NCBI GenBank assembly: GCA_903827085.1
Contig: CAIKHC010000225.1
Coordinates: 1-6,668 of the forward strand
DNA length: 6,668 bases
Source of the DNA: an uncultured Candidatus Nemicrothrix sp.
GTDB lineage: Bacteria; Actinomycetota; Acidimicrobiia; Acidimicrobiales; Acidimicrobilacustridaceae
Direction: 5' to 3'
In this document: positions 6,028 through 6,668 of the stretch, in pieces
How positions within the stretch are numbered: position 1 is the stretch's first letter
Layout: each line of letters opens with the position of its first letter
Position numbers and translations under genes: made by a program
Notes under the pieces: generated by a model
Databases searched by the model: none
What the model was told of the DNA's origin: nothing
The model's input: only the letters and a program-made list of their open reading frames with translations

Positions 6028-6630
6028 TTAGGACGGTTGCTCCATCGGGGGGAGGAAATCCCAAGGGAGATCTCCGACCTTCACGAGGATCGACGAAATC
6101 CAACCGCCCATGGCGCCGAGGTTGTCGTCAAGCCGCGTGCCGTCGGCCAACGTTTCTTCGTCGACTTCGTAGCTGCCTTCATAACTGACTTCGATTGCAT
6201 ACTCGGGGTGATCGAAGCTTCCTTCGAAGATTGTCTCGACAGTTGGACCCGAGCGCTCAAGACGGTCTTGCCCAATCGCCGGGCTGGTGTCGGGAAGCGC
6301 GGCGATAAGTGCTGCGGGGTCAGGAGCCGATGACAGTCGCTGAACACGTAGGACGAGTTCAATGTCGATTCGGGGCGCTTCATCGAGAGTTTCTCCGATG
6401 TACCACGACCGATAGGCAGTCTGGGCCCAGGTGGGCCATGTGAGGGTGAGGTCAGCTTGGACTCGAGGTGGAACGCCCTCACCCGGGAGTCCGTAGGTGG
6501 TTTCCCACGTCATATCGCCCAACAGCATGTCCATGTTGAATCGCTCTTCGAAGGCTTGGCGTTCAAGCATCGCCCCTTCGAAGGCATCTCGAAGCGCTCC
6601 GATGGCATCGGTGAACACGTGATCAAGCAC
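6028..6630 (-). CDS. hypothetical acidic, cysteine-free 200-residue protein
   Basis: I do not recognise this 200-residue protein. It has no signal peptide or membrane segment and looks soluble and cytoplasmic. By my count it has 37 acidic against 12 basic residues, including a single Lys at 184, so it is strongly negative. It has no cysteine and six tryptophans. Residues 1-30 look helical and charged. From about 58 to 100 the pattern alternates in a beta-like way, and a second such region runs from about 130 to 157 with two EGS turns (EGSF 136-139, EGSY 151-154). The region around 100-125 is Pro/Ala-rich and looks like a linker. The end (about 174-200) is hydrophobic, then Pro-rich. The GTG start at 6630 is supported by a TAGGGT hexamer ending 6 nt upstream. 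The reading frame is intact, it is the only long frame here that extends to a plausible promoter, and it converges on the isomerase gene. No function is proposed. Confidence 0.75.
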   Translation of the reverse strand: MLDHVFTDAIGALRDAFEGAMLERQAFEERFNMDMLLGDMTWETTYGLPGEGVPPRVQADLTLTWPTWAQTAYRSWYIGETLDEAPRIDIELVLRVQRLSSAPDPAALIAALPDTSPAIGQDRLERSGPTVETIFEGSFDHPEYAIEVSYEGSYEVDEETLADGTRLDDNLGAMGGWISSILVKVGDLPWDFLPPMEQPS

Positions 6631-6636
6631 GGCGTG

Positions 6637-6642
6637 ACCCTA
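6637..6642 (-). promoter_or_regulatory. candidate -10 element for the acidic-protein gene (leaderless)
   Basis: On the minus strand, TAGGGT lies 6 nt before the GTG start at 6630, with no Shine-Dalgarno sequence between. It is identical to the hexamer in front of the kinase gene at 4100-4105. No clear -35 box is visible in the remaining 26 bases to the window edge. Confidence 0.45.
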
Positions 6643-6661
6643 TCGGTCTCAGGGAGCGCGT

Positions 6662-6668
6662 ATGCCCG
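6662..6668 (+). CDS. possible start of a further gene running off the right edge
   Basis: An ATG at 6662-6664 follows AGGGAG (6651-6656) after 5 nt, which is a good ribosome site and spacing. Only seven bases of the putative gene are visible, so nothing can be said about its product. If real, it would diverge from the acidic-protein gene with 31 bases between the start codons. Confidence 0.2.

Noticed and set aside
6037..6333. 98-codon + strand frame opposite the acidic-protein gene
   Set aside because: It has no plausible start context and its composition is random-looking. The minus-strand frame is longer, spans the whole interval and has a promoter-like hexamer at its start.
1..6668. mobile element, phage, CRISPR, defence or biosynthetic cluster
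   Set aside because: I found no transposase, integrase, terminal inverted repeats, direct-repeat array with spacers, tRNA attachment site or sharp composition shift. Every recognised gene is a housekeeping or metabolic family, so no new multi-gene system is supported.

Overview
The window looks like an ordinary housekeeping stretch of an actinobacterial chromosome (Actinomycetota). I lean toward an uncultured Acidimicrobiia-like lineage, but that placement is inference. The reasons are a GC content that looks to be in the mid-50s per cent by eye, the tail of a polytopic membrane protein resembling the polyprenol-phosphomannose-dependent mannosyltransferases, GTG starts, tight gene packing, and start codons lying 6-8 nt behind TANNNT hexamers, as expected for leaderless mRNAs. 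I see no tRNA, rRNA, CRISPR array, insertion sequence, integrase or phage gene, and no stretch over 300 bases lacks a gene.

Layout. Positions 1-464 (+) hold the C-terminal end of a multi-pass membrane protein, probably a GT-C type mannosyltransferase. It overlaps by 7 bases a complete CorA-type Mg2+/Co2+ channel gene (458-1426, +). After a 26-base convergent gap with short nested inverted repeats comes a long M1-family aminopeptidase gene, pepN-like (1453-4089, -). A 24-base divergent gap (4090-4113) separates it from a two-gene operon on the + strand: a PfkB-family nucleoside/sugar kinase, probably adenosine kinase-like (4114-5130), overlapping by ATGA a crotonase with the full acidic-residue set of delta3,5-delta2,4-dienoyl-CoA isomerase (5127-5984). 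The next gap is filled by three imperfect 14-base tandem units and ends at the stop codon of a convergent gene for a very acidic, cysteine-free protein of unknown function (6028-6630, -). The last 38 bases hold that gene's probable promoter and perhaps the start of another + strand gene.

How the genes fit together. The products are an envelope glycosyltransferase, a divalent-cation channel, a cytoplasmic peptidase, a nucleoside-type kinase, a beta-oxidation auxiliary enzyme and one unknown. They do not form one pathway. The kinase and isomerase are tightly coupled translationally, but no shared pathway is obvious. The most noteworthy non-coding feature is the pepN/kinase divergent gap, where two oppositely oriented -10-like hexamers share a central TA and a perfect 11-base inverted repeat overlaps them. 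I found no convincing new defence, mobile or secondary-metabolism system. The unknown acidic protein is the only gene here that I cannot place in a family.
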